Assembly: GCA_047528255.1 (NCBI GenBank)
Contig: CP180024.1
Span: 124,001-188,000 of the forward strand
Direction of reading: 5' to 3'
Length of the DNA stretch: 64,000 nucleotides
Source of the DNA: G047528255 sp047528255
GTDB lineage: Bacteria > Bacteroidota > Bacteroidia > Flavobacteriales > Blattabacteriaceae
This document shows positions 38,756 to 47,927 of this stretch, one piece after another; the first letter of the stretch is position 1, and every line of letters starts with the position of its first letter. The position numbers and the translations under genes are program-made. The notes under the pieces were generated by a model. It saw only the letters and a list, made by a program, of their open reading frames with translations, was not told the origin of the DNA and did no database searches.

Positions 38756-39029
38756 AAGATCTGAATTTTTTATTTTTTAATCCAAAAAAAAAAACGAAAT
38801 AATATATTGATATTACAAATATTTTAAACTTCTTCTCTCATGCAACGTTCTCAACGTTGTATCGTTCCCCTGGTATTATTCTGAGCTGTTCATAACAATA
38901 AAAGTTATTAACTTATTTATAATTAATAGTTTTTGAATGTCATATATAAAAGACTAATCTTACATCCTCTCCAACGAAGCCATCTAGGAAGCTGAATAAA
39001 CATAATCTACTATTAACATAATGGGTTCA
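38756..39029. mobile_element. IS5-family relics, two opposing end fragments
   Basis: 38756-38852 (minus) ends CATGCAACGTTCTC. 38853-39029 (plus) is the right ~175 bp, ending AATGGGTTC. They form the outer wall of the 35285-39029 IS block. Confidence 0.7.
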
Positions 39030-39192
39030 TCCGTTCTTAACTCAAAGGTCTCAAAATGGCTATCTTTGGCTGATCTGTTTATTGGTGTAATGACATGATT
39101 ATTCCTGATATACAGTTAGAAAATATAAGATGTATAAATATTTTTCAATGCTTCGGCATATTTGAAAATAGCGGATTAGCCGTATCATTAAT

Positions 39193-41406
39193 ATGAATTG
39201 GAAAAAATTCCCTCATTATTTACAACCTGATGAAAAAGATTGCGGCCCCACTTGTATCCGGATTATTGCAAAGTATTACGGAAAGCTTATCCCTTTGCAG
39301 ACGCTCCGTCGGTTGAGCGAGACTAGACAAGAGGACAGCAGTCTTTGGGGGGTTGGTGAAGCGGCCGAAAAAGTCGGGTTTCGCACTTTGGGGGGTAAGA
39401 TCGATTATCTTACGCTAAAAAAAGAGGTCCACCTGCCTTGTATCGTACATTGGAACAAAAAACATTTTGTTATTGTATACAAGATCAAGGGTGATACTGT
39501 TTATATTTCAGATCCCGCTTTCGGTCTGGTTACTTACAATCAAAAAGAATTTTTAGAGCGTTGGATCGGCTCTAGAGCTACGGAAACTACGGAGGAAGGT
39601 ATTACTTTATTTTTCGAGCCTACGCCTGAGTTTACTCAGGGAGATTGGAAGGAAATCCCTAATAAACAAAGTTTTCGATTCCTTTTTCGTTACCTTTTTC
39701 CTTATAAAAAGCTTCTTTTTCAGCTTTTCTTTAGTTTGTTAGCTGGGAGTTTATTGCAATTGATTTTTCCTCTTTTAACTCAAAGTGTGGTTGATATCGG
39801 AATACAAAATAAGGATATCAACTTCGTGTATTTGGTCTTGGCCGCTCAGCTGATACTCTTTTTGGGGCAGATGGGGATAGAGTTCATTAGAAGTTGGATC
39901 TTGTTACACTTGAGCACTCGAGTCAATATTGCTTTGATCTCCGATTTTTTCATCAAGCTCATGCGGTTGCCAATCGGATTTTTCGATACTCGTATGACGG
40001 GTGATATTATGCTGCGTATCAATGATCATCATAATGTTGAGAAATTGATGACTCACAGTGCTTTGAATACTCTATTTTCCGCTGTAAGCGTATTTATATT
40101 CGGGGTCGTTTTGGCTTTTTATAATCTAAAAATATTTTTCATTTTTTTCATCGGTGGTGTGCTTTACACTGTTTGGATGATCCTTTTTTTGAAAAAACGG
40201 CGTGAGTTAAATTATAAAAATTTCTCTCAGGTGGCACAAGAGCAGAGTAAGATCATCGAGCTCATCAACGGTATGCAGGAGATCAAACTTCAAAATGCCG
40301 AGCGGCAGAAACGCTGGCGATGGGAGTCGATACAGATGAGCCTGTTCAAGCTTGCCACCAAGTCCTTGGCCATTGAGCAAACTCAAAGTGTGGGATCTTC
40401 ATTCATTCATGAACTTAAGAATATTCTCATCACATTTATTTCCGTAACCTTGGTAATGAAGGGGCACCTAACCTTAGGTATGATGCTTTCCGTACAATAC
40501 ATCATCGGGCAGCTTAATGCCCCTGTGTTACAAATGGTAAGTTTTATGCGATCTGTTCAAGATGCGAAAATCAGTCTGGAACGTTTGGGAGAGATCCACA
40601 ACAAAGACGATGAGGAATCGTTCACTCAAGACAAGGAAACCACGGTGCTTGAAGGCCAAGATTTTGTTTTGAAAGATGTTCATTTTCGTTATACGGGAGC
40701 TTTGAATGAAGTTTTGAGCGGAATCAATCTAACCATCGCTTCCAAAAAAATTACTGCCATCGTCGGAGCCAGTGGTAGTGGTAAGACGACTTTGCTTAAG
40801 TTGTTGATGAAGTTTTATGAGCCCACTTCGGGAGAGATTTATTTGGGCAATACTCCTTTGAAAAATGTTGCACAAAGAACTTGGCGCGCCCATTGTGGGG
40901 TAGTCATGCAAGAGGGATATATATTCAATGACACTATTACTGGGAATATAGCCGTGGGGAAAGATGATATCGACAAGAAAAAGTTGCAGAAATCTGTAGA
41001 AATAGCGTGCATCAGAGATTTTATAGAAGGAGATCTCTCCGTGGGGTACAATACCAAAATAGGAAATGAAGGAATTGGTTTAAGCTTCGGACAAAAGCAA
41101 TGCATCTTTATTTCCAGAGCCGTCTATAAAGACCCGACTCATCTGTTTTTTGATGAAGCCACCTCTTCGTTGGATGCGCATAAAGAACGTATGATTATGA
41201 AAAATTTGAATGAATTTTTTCAAGGTCGAACGGCCATTATAATAGCCCACCGTCTCAGCACCGTTAAGCACGCTGATCAGATCGTAGTAATCGATCGCGG
41301 AAAGATTGCCGAAATAGGAGACCATCAAAGTTTGATCCAAAAGAAGGGTGTTTATTACCGTTTGGTCAGAGAACAATTGAATCTAGAAAAAATCAATGAC
41401 GATTGA
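39193..41406 (+). CDS. C39 peptidase-containing ABC exporter (bacteriocin/peptide processing type)
   Basis: 737 residues in three parts. A C39 cysteine peptidase covers 1-135 with the catalytic Cys in KDCGPTC (C17), His in KKHFVIVY near 95 and Asp in SDPAFG near 111. Six membrane segments follow at about 160-450. The ATPase has Walker A GASGSGKTT near 521, Walker B LFFDEATSSLD near 652 and H-loop AHRLST near 684. The signature reads LSFGQKQC, where LSGGQxQR is normal. Such proteins cut double-glycine leaders and export the peptide. No leader peptide gene or membrane-fusion partner is visible nearby, and IS blocks flank it. The long frame is intact. Confidence 0.9.
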   Translation: MNWKKFPHYLQPDEKDCGPTCIRIIAKYYGKLIPLQTLRRLSETRQEDSSLWGVGEAAEKVGFRTLGGKIDYLTLKKEVHLPCIVHWNKKHFVIVYKIKGDTVYISDPAFGLVTYNQKEFLERWIGSRATETTEEGITLFFEPTPEFTQGDWKEIPNKQSFRFLFRYLFPYKKLLFQLFFSLLAGSLLQLIFPLLTQSVVDIGIQNKDINFVYLVLAAQLILFLGQMGIEFIRSWILLHLSTRVNIALISDFFIKLMRLPIGFFDTRMTGDIMLRINDHHNVEKLMTHSALNTLFSAVSVFIFGVVLAFYNLKIFFIFFIGGVLYTVWMILFLKKRRELNYKNFSQVAQEQSKIIELINGMQEIKLQNAERQKRWRWESIQMSLFKLATKSLAIEQTQSVGSSFIHELKNILITFISVTLVMKGHLTLGMMLSVQYIIGQLNAPVLQMVSFMRSVQDAKISLERLGEIHNKDDEESFTQDKETTVLEGQDFVLKDVHFRYTGALNEVLSGINLTIASKKITAIVGASGSGKTTLLKLLMKFYEPTSGEIYLGNTPLKNVAQRTWRAHCGVVMQEGYIFNDTITGNIAVGKDDIDKKKLQKSVEIACIRDFIEGDLSVGYNTKIGNEGIGLSFGQKQCIFISRAVYKDPTHLFFDEATSSLDAHKERMIMKNLNEFFQGRTAIIIAHRLSTVKHADQIVVIDRGKIAEIGDHQSLIQKKGVYYRLVREQLNLEKINDD

Positions 41407-41460
41407 GTTGTTCCACAAGATTTGAATGATAATTACACTCCGTTCAGAGGGAGTTACGAA

Positions 41461-41485
41461 ACCCTTTCCAGGGTCTATTTATTTT
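41461..41485 (+). terminator. Possible terminator after the C39 ABC exporter
   Basis: ACCCT-TTCC-AGGGT forms a 5-bp stem and is followed by CTATTTATTTT. It lies about 55 bp after the stop. Weak stem. Confidence 0.35.
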
Positions 41486-41488
41486 GGT

Positions 41489-41812
41489 ATACCAATGTTT
41501 TTAAGTTGGATTATGTTTATTCAGCCTCCTAGATGGCTTCGTTAGAAATGATGTAGATTTAGTTTTTAACATTGTATTCGAAATGCTATTGATTATAAAT
41601 TAATTAAATATATCTATTTTTATGAACCGCACATAATAATTCCAGAAGCACGATACAAATTATGCCCATATCCTACATAAGAGGCTGGGTATGCATACAA
41701 GCTAATCCTTTGTAAAACGTTTTCTTATCCAAAGCAATGTTTTATACTGCCAGAAGTATGTTCTACTATCCATCGGGAGAGACTCACTAATTTGTTAAAT
41801 AATATAGCTAGA
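41489..41812 (-). mobile_element. IS5-family relic, 3' part, interrupted
   Basis: ACCAATGTTTTTAAG to AATAATATAG, where an opposite-facing copy begins. The break is at almost the same internal place as in 9638-9964. Confidence 0.75.
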
Positions 41813-42312
41813 ACGTTACATGAGAGAAAGAGATTAAAATATTTGTAAATCAATATATTGTTTCGTATATTTGGAGTGGAAAATAAAAAAATTAGGTTCT
41901 ATACTCAGAAGCANCGAACAACTAAGCTTTAGTGAACTATATATGGAATGTTCTACTAGAAGGGTGAGTTTTTCAAAAGGTTAAGTATTAGTGATCCACT
42001 AGGAAGGACTGGAGAAAGAAATAAGAAAAATATATTAAAAAGACCAGGGAATAAAAGGCCAACCTGCTTACAGTAGAATATCGTTGTTTAAGATGATGCT
42101 TTTGATTCAACGGAAGAATTAGTGAAATAACCCTTGATCTACATGCTTTTTTTGTTTTTCGATTGGAAGATCAGATTTCAGATAATATGATCTCTATGCA
42201 GATTTTGCAATAAAATAGTAGTAAAAAAGGCATAAGAGAGCTTACTGAAAAAGATCAATGAGGAATTATAAAAGCATCAGGCGATAGTTAAAAAAGGAGT
42301 GATAGTAGATAC
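41813..42312 (+). mobile_element. IS5-family relic, 5' part
   Basis: Begins (G)AACGTTACATGAGAG and runs to AGTGATAGTAGATACC at the first catalytic Asp. The rest is missing. Contains one n at 41914. Confidence 0.75.
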
Positions 42313-42548
42313 CTGTTGATATATTTTTCTTATTTCTTTCTCCATCCCTTCCCAGTGGGATTAAGGATTTTTAACCTTTTGAAAAATTTACGACTTCTGG
42401 TAGAAGGGTCCATATATAGTTCACTAAAGTTTAGTTGTGCAGTGCTTCTGAGAATAGAGCCAAATTTTTTTATTTTTCTATTCAAAATATAGAAAACATT
42501 ATATTGATTTACAAACACTTTAGCACTTTTCTCTCATGCAACGTTCTC
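42313..42548 (-). mobile_element. IS5-family relic, 5' end fragment
   Basis: TTGATATATTTTTC to CATGCAACGTTCTC. Probably the other half of 41489-41812, split by the copy between them. It ends 4 bp before the rarA stop region. Confidence 0.75.
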
Positions 42549-42551
42549 CCT

Positions 42552-43859
42552 TTATGAAATTTTTCTTCCATATGGGTATCGTTGACCCCAACGTTTTTTT
42601 AGGATCTCCTTGATGTGAGCTTCTCGAGGATTGACTGCGGGTTCATAAAGTTTAGTACCGGACAGAGCATCGGGTAAAAACTCCATATCAATGAAGTTTT
42701 CTTCAAATTCATGAGCATATCGATAGCCTTTACCGTAATGGAGGTCTTTCATTAGTCGAGTAGACGCATTCCTTAGAGAGAGGGGAACAGGAAGATCGCC
42801 TGTACGATGGACTATATCTTGAGCGATATTAATAGCCTCATAAGCCGTATTGCTTTTGGATGAATTGGCCAAATAAAGCGCGCAATGGCTCAGAATGATC
42901 CGACTTTCGGGATAATCGATAACAGCAACCGCTTGAAAAGTGTTGTTAGCCACGACCAAGGCCATAGGATCGGCCAGTCCGATATCTTCAGACGCGAGAA
43001 TGAGCATGCGTCGAGCGATGAACTTTACATCTTCACCACCTTCAATCATGCGAGCCAACCAATATACTGCAGCATTCGGATCAGAACCTCGTATAGATTT
43101 GATAAAAGCCGATATAATATCATAATGTTGTTCTCCGGTCTTATCATAAGGCCTTATGTTTTCCTGCAACTGCTTCTTGACAATGGCATCATTGATGATG
43201 ACAGGCTGCTCGGGGAGAAAGCTGTTTATAATAAGCTCAAGCGCATTCAAAAGCTTTCTGGCGTCTCCTCCGGAGAATTGCAACAAGGTTTCGGTCTGTT
43301 CCAACTGGATGTTTATTTTAGATAAAAGAGCATCCTTTTTCAAAGAGTTTCGGAGGATCCGTTCAAGCGTATCTCCGTTCAGGGGAGAAAGCATATACAC
43401 CTGACATCGGGAAAGCAATGCAGAAACGACTTCAAAACTGGGATTTTCCGTTGTGGCGCCGATCAGAATAAGCCACCCTTTTTCGACGGCTTCGAGCAAG
43501 GACTCCTGTTGTCCTTTGTGGAAACGATGGATCTCATCAATAAAAAGGATAGGCTTCTTTACAGAAAAAAGATCTCTACGCTTGGCTTTATCAATGACTT
43601 CACGCACTTCTTTGACTCCGGAACTGATAGCACTCAATTGTTGAAAGGGCGCTTTTAATCGCGTAGCAATGATCTTGGCCAAAGTGGTCTTCCCCGTTCC
43701 CGGAGTCCCCCAAAAGATGAGCGAAGGGATACATTCGGCATCCAGCAGCTTACGGATGACTCCACCGGGGCCGGTCAAGTGATCCTGTCCCAGGTAATCG
43801 TCCAAGTTTCTCGGTCGTAATCTCTCAGCTAAAGGTATATTATGCATTTGTTCAGTCAC
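42552..43859 (-). CDS. rarA: Replication-associated recombination protein A (RarA/MgsA)
   Basis: 435 residues. It is a clamp-loader-like AAA+ ATPase acting at stalled forks. PLAERLRPRNLDDYLGQDHL opens the protein. Walker A GTPGTGKTT is near 51, Walker B ILFIDEIHRF near 103, and sensor 1 GATTENPSFEV near 134. The C-terminal MgsA domain has DPNAAVYWLARMIEGGED near 258. A second ATG four codons in (43847) could be the true start. A perfect -7 box on the minus strand lies at 43876-43883. The gene stands divergent to yidD. Intact despite an IS relic touching its 3' end. Confidence 0.94.
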   Translation of the reverse strand: MTEQMHNIPLAERLRPRNLDDYLGQDHLTGPGGVIRKLLDAECIPSLIFWGTPGTGKTTLAKIIATRLKAPFQQLSAISSGVKEVREVIDKAKRRDLFSVKKPILFIDEIHRFHKGQQESLLEAVEKGWLILIGATTENPSFEVVSALLSRCQVYMLSPLNGDTLERILRNSLKKDALLSKINIQLEQTETLLQFSGGDARKLLNALELIINSFLPEQPVIINDAIVKKQLQENIRPYDKTGEQHYDIISAFIKSIRGSDPNAAVYWLARMIEGGEDVKFIARRMLILASEDIGLADPMALVVANNTFQAVAVIDYPESRIILSHCALYLANSSKSNTAYEAINIAQDIVHRTGDLPVPLSLRNASTRLMKDLHYGKGYRYAHEFEENFIDMEFLPDALSGTKLYEPAVNPREAHIKEILKKRWGQRYPYGRKIS

Positions 43860-43875
43860 TTTTATGGCCTAACCC

Positions 43876-43883
43876 CAAAGGTA
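43876..43883 (-). promoter_or_regulatory. -7 promoter box of rarA
   Basis: TACCTTTG on the minus strand, 17 bp before the first ATG of rarA. Confidence 0.5.
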
Positions 43884-43899
43884 ATCATTGTAAAAAACA

Positions 43900-43907
43900 T
43901 AATTTTG
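43900..43907 (+). promoter_or_regulatory. -7 promoter box of the yidD operon
   Basis: TAATTTTG on the plus strand ends 9 bp before the ATG at 43917, so the transcript would have almost no leader. Confidence 0.5.
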
Positions 43908-43916
43908 GTGATTATT

Positions 43917-44135
43917 ATGAATTATCCCGAAAGAATCATTATAAAATCCTTACTTATGCTTATTAAAGTATACCAGCAAGCCATATCTCCCTGGCTGGGG
44001 ACAAACTGCCGCTATACGCCAAGCTGTTCACAATATACGGCAATAGCATTGAAGTCTCACGGTTTTTTTTACGGGATTTGGCTAGGTTTCAAACGGATCG
44101 TGCGTTGTCATCCCTGGGGGGGGTATGGGGTATGA
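43917..44135 (+). CDS. yidD: Membrane protein insertion efficiency factor YidD, C-terminus frameshifted
   Basis: The start at 43917 gives 72 residues beginning MNYPERIIIKSLLMLIKVYQ; an upstream in-frame ATG at 43842 would overlap rarA and is unlikely. YidD assists YidC in membrane protein insertion. YQQAISPWLGTNCRYTPSCSQY and RCHPWGG are the family blocks. After RCHPWGG the frame ends at GYGV, where the family continues GxDPV. Removing one G from the G8 run at 44116-44123 restores GYDPILKK. Either slippage or a sequencing error in this run is possible. The lost part is only about ten residues beyond the conserved core. Confidence 0.85.
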   Translation: MNYPERIIIKSLLMLIKVYQQAISPWLGTNCRYTPSCSQYTAIALKSHGFFYGIWLGFKRIVRCHPWGGYGV

Positions 44136-44161
44136 TCCCATACTTAAAAAAAAGAATTACA

Positions 44162-45037
44162 ATGAATTTTTTAGGACACATCACATGGGATCCAATTAAG
44201 GGGATTAAACTGGTTTTCATTACCATCCATTTTTATAATTTGATGTTTTTATCGGCCTTCATGTTTGGCTGGATGATTATGGAATATATTTTCCGAAAGG
44301 AAAGAGTGAGCAAAATATATTTAGATCCATTGCTGGTCTACACTGTTTTCGGTACACTCATCGGAGCCCGGCTCGGACATGTCTTTTTTTATGATTTACC
44401 CTATTTCAAAGATCATTGGCTTGAGGCCTTATTCCCGATTCGGGAAAATCTTAATCATAAGCTTTTTGGCCTCTTCGAGGGATATGAATTTATCGGTTAT
44501 CGCGGGTTGGCCAGCCATGGCGCCGCAATAGGCCTCATCATATCTACATATCTTTACAGCAAAAAGGTTGTCAGAAAGCCTTTCTTATGGATTTGTGACA
44601 GATTATGCATTCCCATTGCCTTGGGAGGGGCCTTCATCAGAATAGGGAATTTTTTCAACTCCGAAATTGTGGGAAAACCGTCAGATCTTCCATGGGCTGT
44701 GAAATTCATACAGATGAACACAGAATACGGCGAGATCGTGCCCAGACATCCTGCTCAGCTATATGAAAGTATTGGATACTTCGGCATCTTTCTAATATTG
44801 TGGTATGCATATAAAAAGACAGAAAAAAAGAAGTTCTTGGGCTACCTCTTCGGCTTGTTTTTCATAATGCTCTGGTCAACGCGTATCTTGATAGAATTTC
44901 TCAAAGAGCCGCAAGGAAAGGAAATCATCCACACTTCAACTTTAAATACAGGTCAGTTGTTGGGCATTCCCTTTCTCCTTCTGAGTATACTGATCATTCT
45001 TACAGCTCACAAAAGAAAATATATTACATTACGATGA
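44162..45037 (+). CDS. lgt: Prolipoprotein diacylglyceryl transferase
   Basis: 291 residues from the ATG at 44162, with about seven membrane segments. Lgt adds diacylglycerol from phosphatidylglycerol to the lipobox cysteine of lipoproteins at the inner membrane. RGLASHGAAIG near 118-128 and ALGGAFIRIGNFFNSEIVG near 160 carry the conserved His and Arg-Asn signature. HPAQLYESIGYF near 196 is the Bacteroidota form. The start follows the yidD end by 26 bp. It overlaps the following lipoprotein gene by ATGA. Confidence 0.93.
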   Translation: MNFLGHITWDPIKGIKLVFITIHFYNLMFLSAFMFGWMIMEYIFRKERVSKIYLDPLLVYTVFGTLIGARLGHVFFYDLPYFKDHWLEALFPIRENLNHKLFGLFEGYEFIGYRGLASHGAAIGLIISTYLYSKKVVRKPFLWICDRLCIPIALGGAFIRIGNFFNSEIVGKPSDLPWAVKFIQMNTEYGEIVPRHPAQLYESIGYFGIFLILWYAYKKTEKKKFLGYLFGLFFIMLWSTRILIEFLKEPQGKEIIHTSTLNTGQLLGIPFLLLSILIILTAHKRKYITLR

Positions 45038-45513
45038 AAAGAATCATTTTTTGTATTCTTCTAGGAAGTTTTTTATCGTCTTGTAAAAAAGAAGAAACGA
45101 ATATTTCCGATACTTTGGAAATCGAATTCATCAAAGAAGGGGAGCTTCAACTGAAAAATGGGGAGGAAACCATTAAGAAAATCCATATTGAACTTGCCAC
45201 TACAGATCAAGAAAGATCTCAAGGTTTGATGCACCGTTCTTCAATGCAAGAAGACCAAGGTATGCTTTTCATCTTTGACGAGGCCAGACCACAGAGTTTC
45301 TGGATGAAAAACACACGTATTCCGTTGGATATTATATATATAAACTCGGATAGCGCCGTGCTCAACATCTCCAAAAACATCTTTCCAATGGCTGAAACGG
45401 GAATAACTCAATCCAACGGAGCAGCAAAATTCGTTCTTGAAGTAAACGGAGGTATGTCAGATAAATGGGGTATCAAAGAAGGGGTAACCAAAATCTCCTG
45501 GAGAAATAATTAA
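45034..45513 (+). CDS. DUF192 family lipoprotein
   Basis: 159 residues with a lipoprotein signal: hydrophobic 4-13 and lipobox LSSC with C17 as the lipidated residue. The DUF192 domain runs from about 42 to 155, with ERSQGLMHRSSMQEDQGMLF, then SFWMKNTRIPLDIIYI, and AKFVLEVNGGMSDKWGI. Function is unknown. Its start overlaps the lgt stop (ATGA), so an Lgt substrate is co-translated with Lgt. The frame is intact. Confidence 0.92.
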   Translation: MKRIIFCILLGSFLSSCKKEETNISDTLEIEFIKEGELQLKNGEETIKKIHIELATTDQERSQGLMHRSSMQEDQGMLFIFDEARPQSFWMKNTRIPLDIIYINSDSAVLNISKNIFPMAETGITQSNGAAKFVLEVNGGMSDKWGIKEGVTKISWRNN

Positions 45514-45522
45514 TAAAAGTTA

Positions 45523-46789
45523 GAGACAATTGTGTTAAGGTGTATTACGTTTATTCATCCATTCTAGATGACCTTGTTGGAGACGACAAAGGTTACGAAG
45601 TGCCAGCCAACCTGTCTTAGTTTCATAATCGAGGATCAAATACCGTATACAGAAGAAAAACCTATAGGATTTCCTTTAAGAGGGTTGCTATATTATTCAA
45701 CAAATTAGTGAGTAAAAAAAGATGGGTAGTAGAACGTCCTTTTGGCAGTATAAAGCGTTAGTTTGGATTAGGTAAAGCCGTTACAAAGGATTAGCCGTTA
45801 TTTAACGATGAAGCTTTTGAGGAACTGGTATGATCTCAGTAATGTAGGAACGGAAGAATTGGTGAAAGAATCCTTAAGATGCATATGCTTTTGTGGTTTT
45901 TGATTAGAAGATCAGATCCCAGATCATACGAATCTATGCAGATTTACAATGAAATAGTAGCCAAAAAAGCATATGAAAGTTTACTTAAAAAAATTAATAA
46001 GGAAATAGAAGAGCATCAGGCGATAATTAAAAGAGAAGTTATAGTAGATGCCAGTATTACAGTGAGGCTCTTTGCTCCCAAGGGGCTCCTACCTACGTAG
46101 TGGAAGATTGGAAGGAAGAGGGGAAGCAAATCAGTCAAAGAAATGTAAGGGTAAAAAAAGAGATCAATCAGGAGTAGAAAATCAAGTAAAATAGCTCAAG
46201 AAATCAGGTAAACTCTACTACGGATACAAGAAACATATAGGGAGCGGTATAAAAATGGAATGATACTAAGTGTACATAGTGTAGCCGCCAATGAGCATGA
46301 TAGTATAGGAAGCCATTAATAAGAAAACTAGGATATAAACCCAGAGAAGTATATGCAAACAAAGGTTACCAAGTGCTAGCCAACGTGTCTTACTTTCATA
46401 GTCGAGGCATCAAAGACTGTATACAGAAGAAAACCTATAGAAACCGACCTTAAGTAGGATAGCTATATTATTCAACATAATTAATGAGTAAAACCCTATG
46501 GGTAGTAGAATGTACTTTTAGTAGTATAAAGCGTTGTTTTGGAGCAGGAAGGGCTTATTACAAAGGATTAGCTCGTGTGCATGCCCAGCATTTTATGGAG
46601 GCTATGGCGCATAATTTGTATTGTGCCCCTGGCATTATTATGAACTGTCCATAAAAATAGATATAATTAATTATTTTATAATCAATAGTATTCCGAATAA
46701 AATAAGAAAGACTAAATCTTTCATCTTCTCTAATGAATCTATCTAGATGGTTGAATAAACGTAATCCAACATTAACACAATAGGTTTCA
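45523..46789. mobile_element. IS5-family relics, at least three joined fragments
   Basis: 45523-45582 (minus) begins GAGACAATTGTG. 45583-45796 (plus) starts at the second-Asp region CAAAGGTTACGAAG. 45797-46789 (plus) runs from CGTTATTTAACGATG to CACAATAGGTTTC and still holds all three catalytic regions, in broken frames. Confidence 0.8.
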
Positions 46790-46849
46790 CTCAGGAAATA
46801 TATAAAAATTAGCACAGGACAAAGTTTATGGAATTATGTTATAAATTTT

Positions 46850-46857
46850 TAATTTTG
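46850..46857 (+). promoter_or_regulatory. -7 promoter box of the pdhA-pdhC operon
   Basis: TAATTTTG matches TAnnTTTG, 34 bp before the pdhA ATG. It lies outside the upstream IS relic. Confidence 0.5.
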
Positions 46858-46891
46858 CTAACCTGAAAGGCAACCTCATCAATCAAAGAAT

Positions 46892-47890
46892 ATGAAGAAA
46901 ATTACAGTGGAGACTTATTTACAATGGTTCAAAGATATGTCCTTTTGGAGGAGATTTGAAGATAAATGCCGCTCTTTGTATCTAAAACAAAAAATTCGAG
47001 GCTTTTTACACCTATACAATGGGCAGGAAGCGATCCCCGCTGGGCTTGTACATGCAATGGATTTAAGCAAAGACAAAATGATTACTGCCTATCGCTGTCA
47101 TGTGCTTCCCATCGCTATGGGGGTGGATCCTAAAAGAATAATGGCCGAGCTTTGCGGAAAAGTAACGGGAACTTCCAAAGGAATGGGTGGATCCATGCAC
47201 ATCTTCAGTAAAGAACACGGTTTTTATGGAGGGCATGGTATAGTGGGTGGACAGATTCCTCTAGGCGCTGGAATTGCACTCGCAGACCAGTACTTTAATC
47301 GAGAGGCTATAACGATCACACTTATGGGTGATGGAGCTGTACGTCAAGGTTCTCTACATGAGACCTTTAATATGGCTATGATGTGGAAACTCCCTGTAGT
47401 TTTTATCTGTGAGAACAACGGCTATGCAATGGGAACCTCCGTCAAGCGGAGTACAAACCTGGTAGATCTTTACAAAATTGGGTTGGGTTTTGATATGCCG
47501 TCCGCTCCGGTAGATGGCATGGATCCTCTAAAGGTGGCTGAATCGGTTTACGAAGCCATAGAGAGGGCTCGAAGAGGCGATGGCCCTTCATTTTTGGACA
47601 TCCGAACTTATAGATATAGAGGTCATTCTATATCTGACTCCGGTTTGTATCGCACCAAGGAAGAAGTGGAAAAATACAAAGAACAAGACCCCATACTTCT
47701 ATTGAAGAAAAAAATCTTACAAAACAATTGGTCTAATGAAGAAGAATTGATGGCCTTTGAAAAGGAGATGATTTCCAAGGTTGAAGAATGTGTCCAATTT
47801 GCAGAGTCTTCAGATTATCCCCCTGTAGAACAGATGTACGAATTAGTATATCAACAACCCGATTACCCTTTTGTAGATAAAGTATCGTGA
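46892..47890 (+). CDS. pdhA: Pyruvate dehydrogenase E1 component, alpha subunit
   Basis: 332 residues, normal for the alpha subunit of the two-subunit E1. With E1 beta and thiamine diphosphate it decarboxylates pyruvate and acetylates the E2 lipoyl group. The ThDP motif is GDGAVRQG near 150 ending in ENN near 176. GMGGSMHIF near 96 and the phosphorylation-loop-like YRYRGHSISD near 233 are standard. Intact. E1 beta is not in the window, which fits the split arrangement usual in Flavobacteriia. pdhC follows 37 bp later. Confidence 0.95.
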   Translation: MKKITVETYLQWFKDMSFWRRFEDKCRSLYLKQKIRGFLHLYNGQEAIPAGLVHAMDLSKDKMITAYRCHVLPIAMGVDPKRIMAELCGKVTGTSKGMGGSMHIFSKEHGFYGGHGIVGGQIPLGAGIALADQYFNREAITITLMGDGAVRQGSLHETFNMAMMWKLPVVFICENNGYAMGTSVKRSTNLVDLYKIGLGFDMPSAPVDGMDPLKVAESVYEAIERARRGDGPSFLDIRTYRYRGHSISDSGLYRTKEEVEKYKEQDPILLLKKKILQNNWSNEEELMAFEKEMISKVEECVQFAESSDYPPVEQMYELVYQQPDYPFVDKVS

Positions 47891-47927
47891 AATATTATCC
47901 ATTGAAATCCAAGTAAAGAAAAACTAT

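Noticed and set aside
44078..44161. Upstream start for lgt adding 28 residues
   Set aside because: The added residues come from the yidD coding region in another frame; the conserved Lgt N-terminus begins at 44162.
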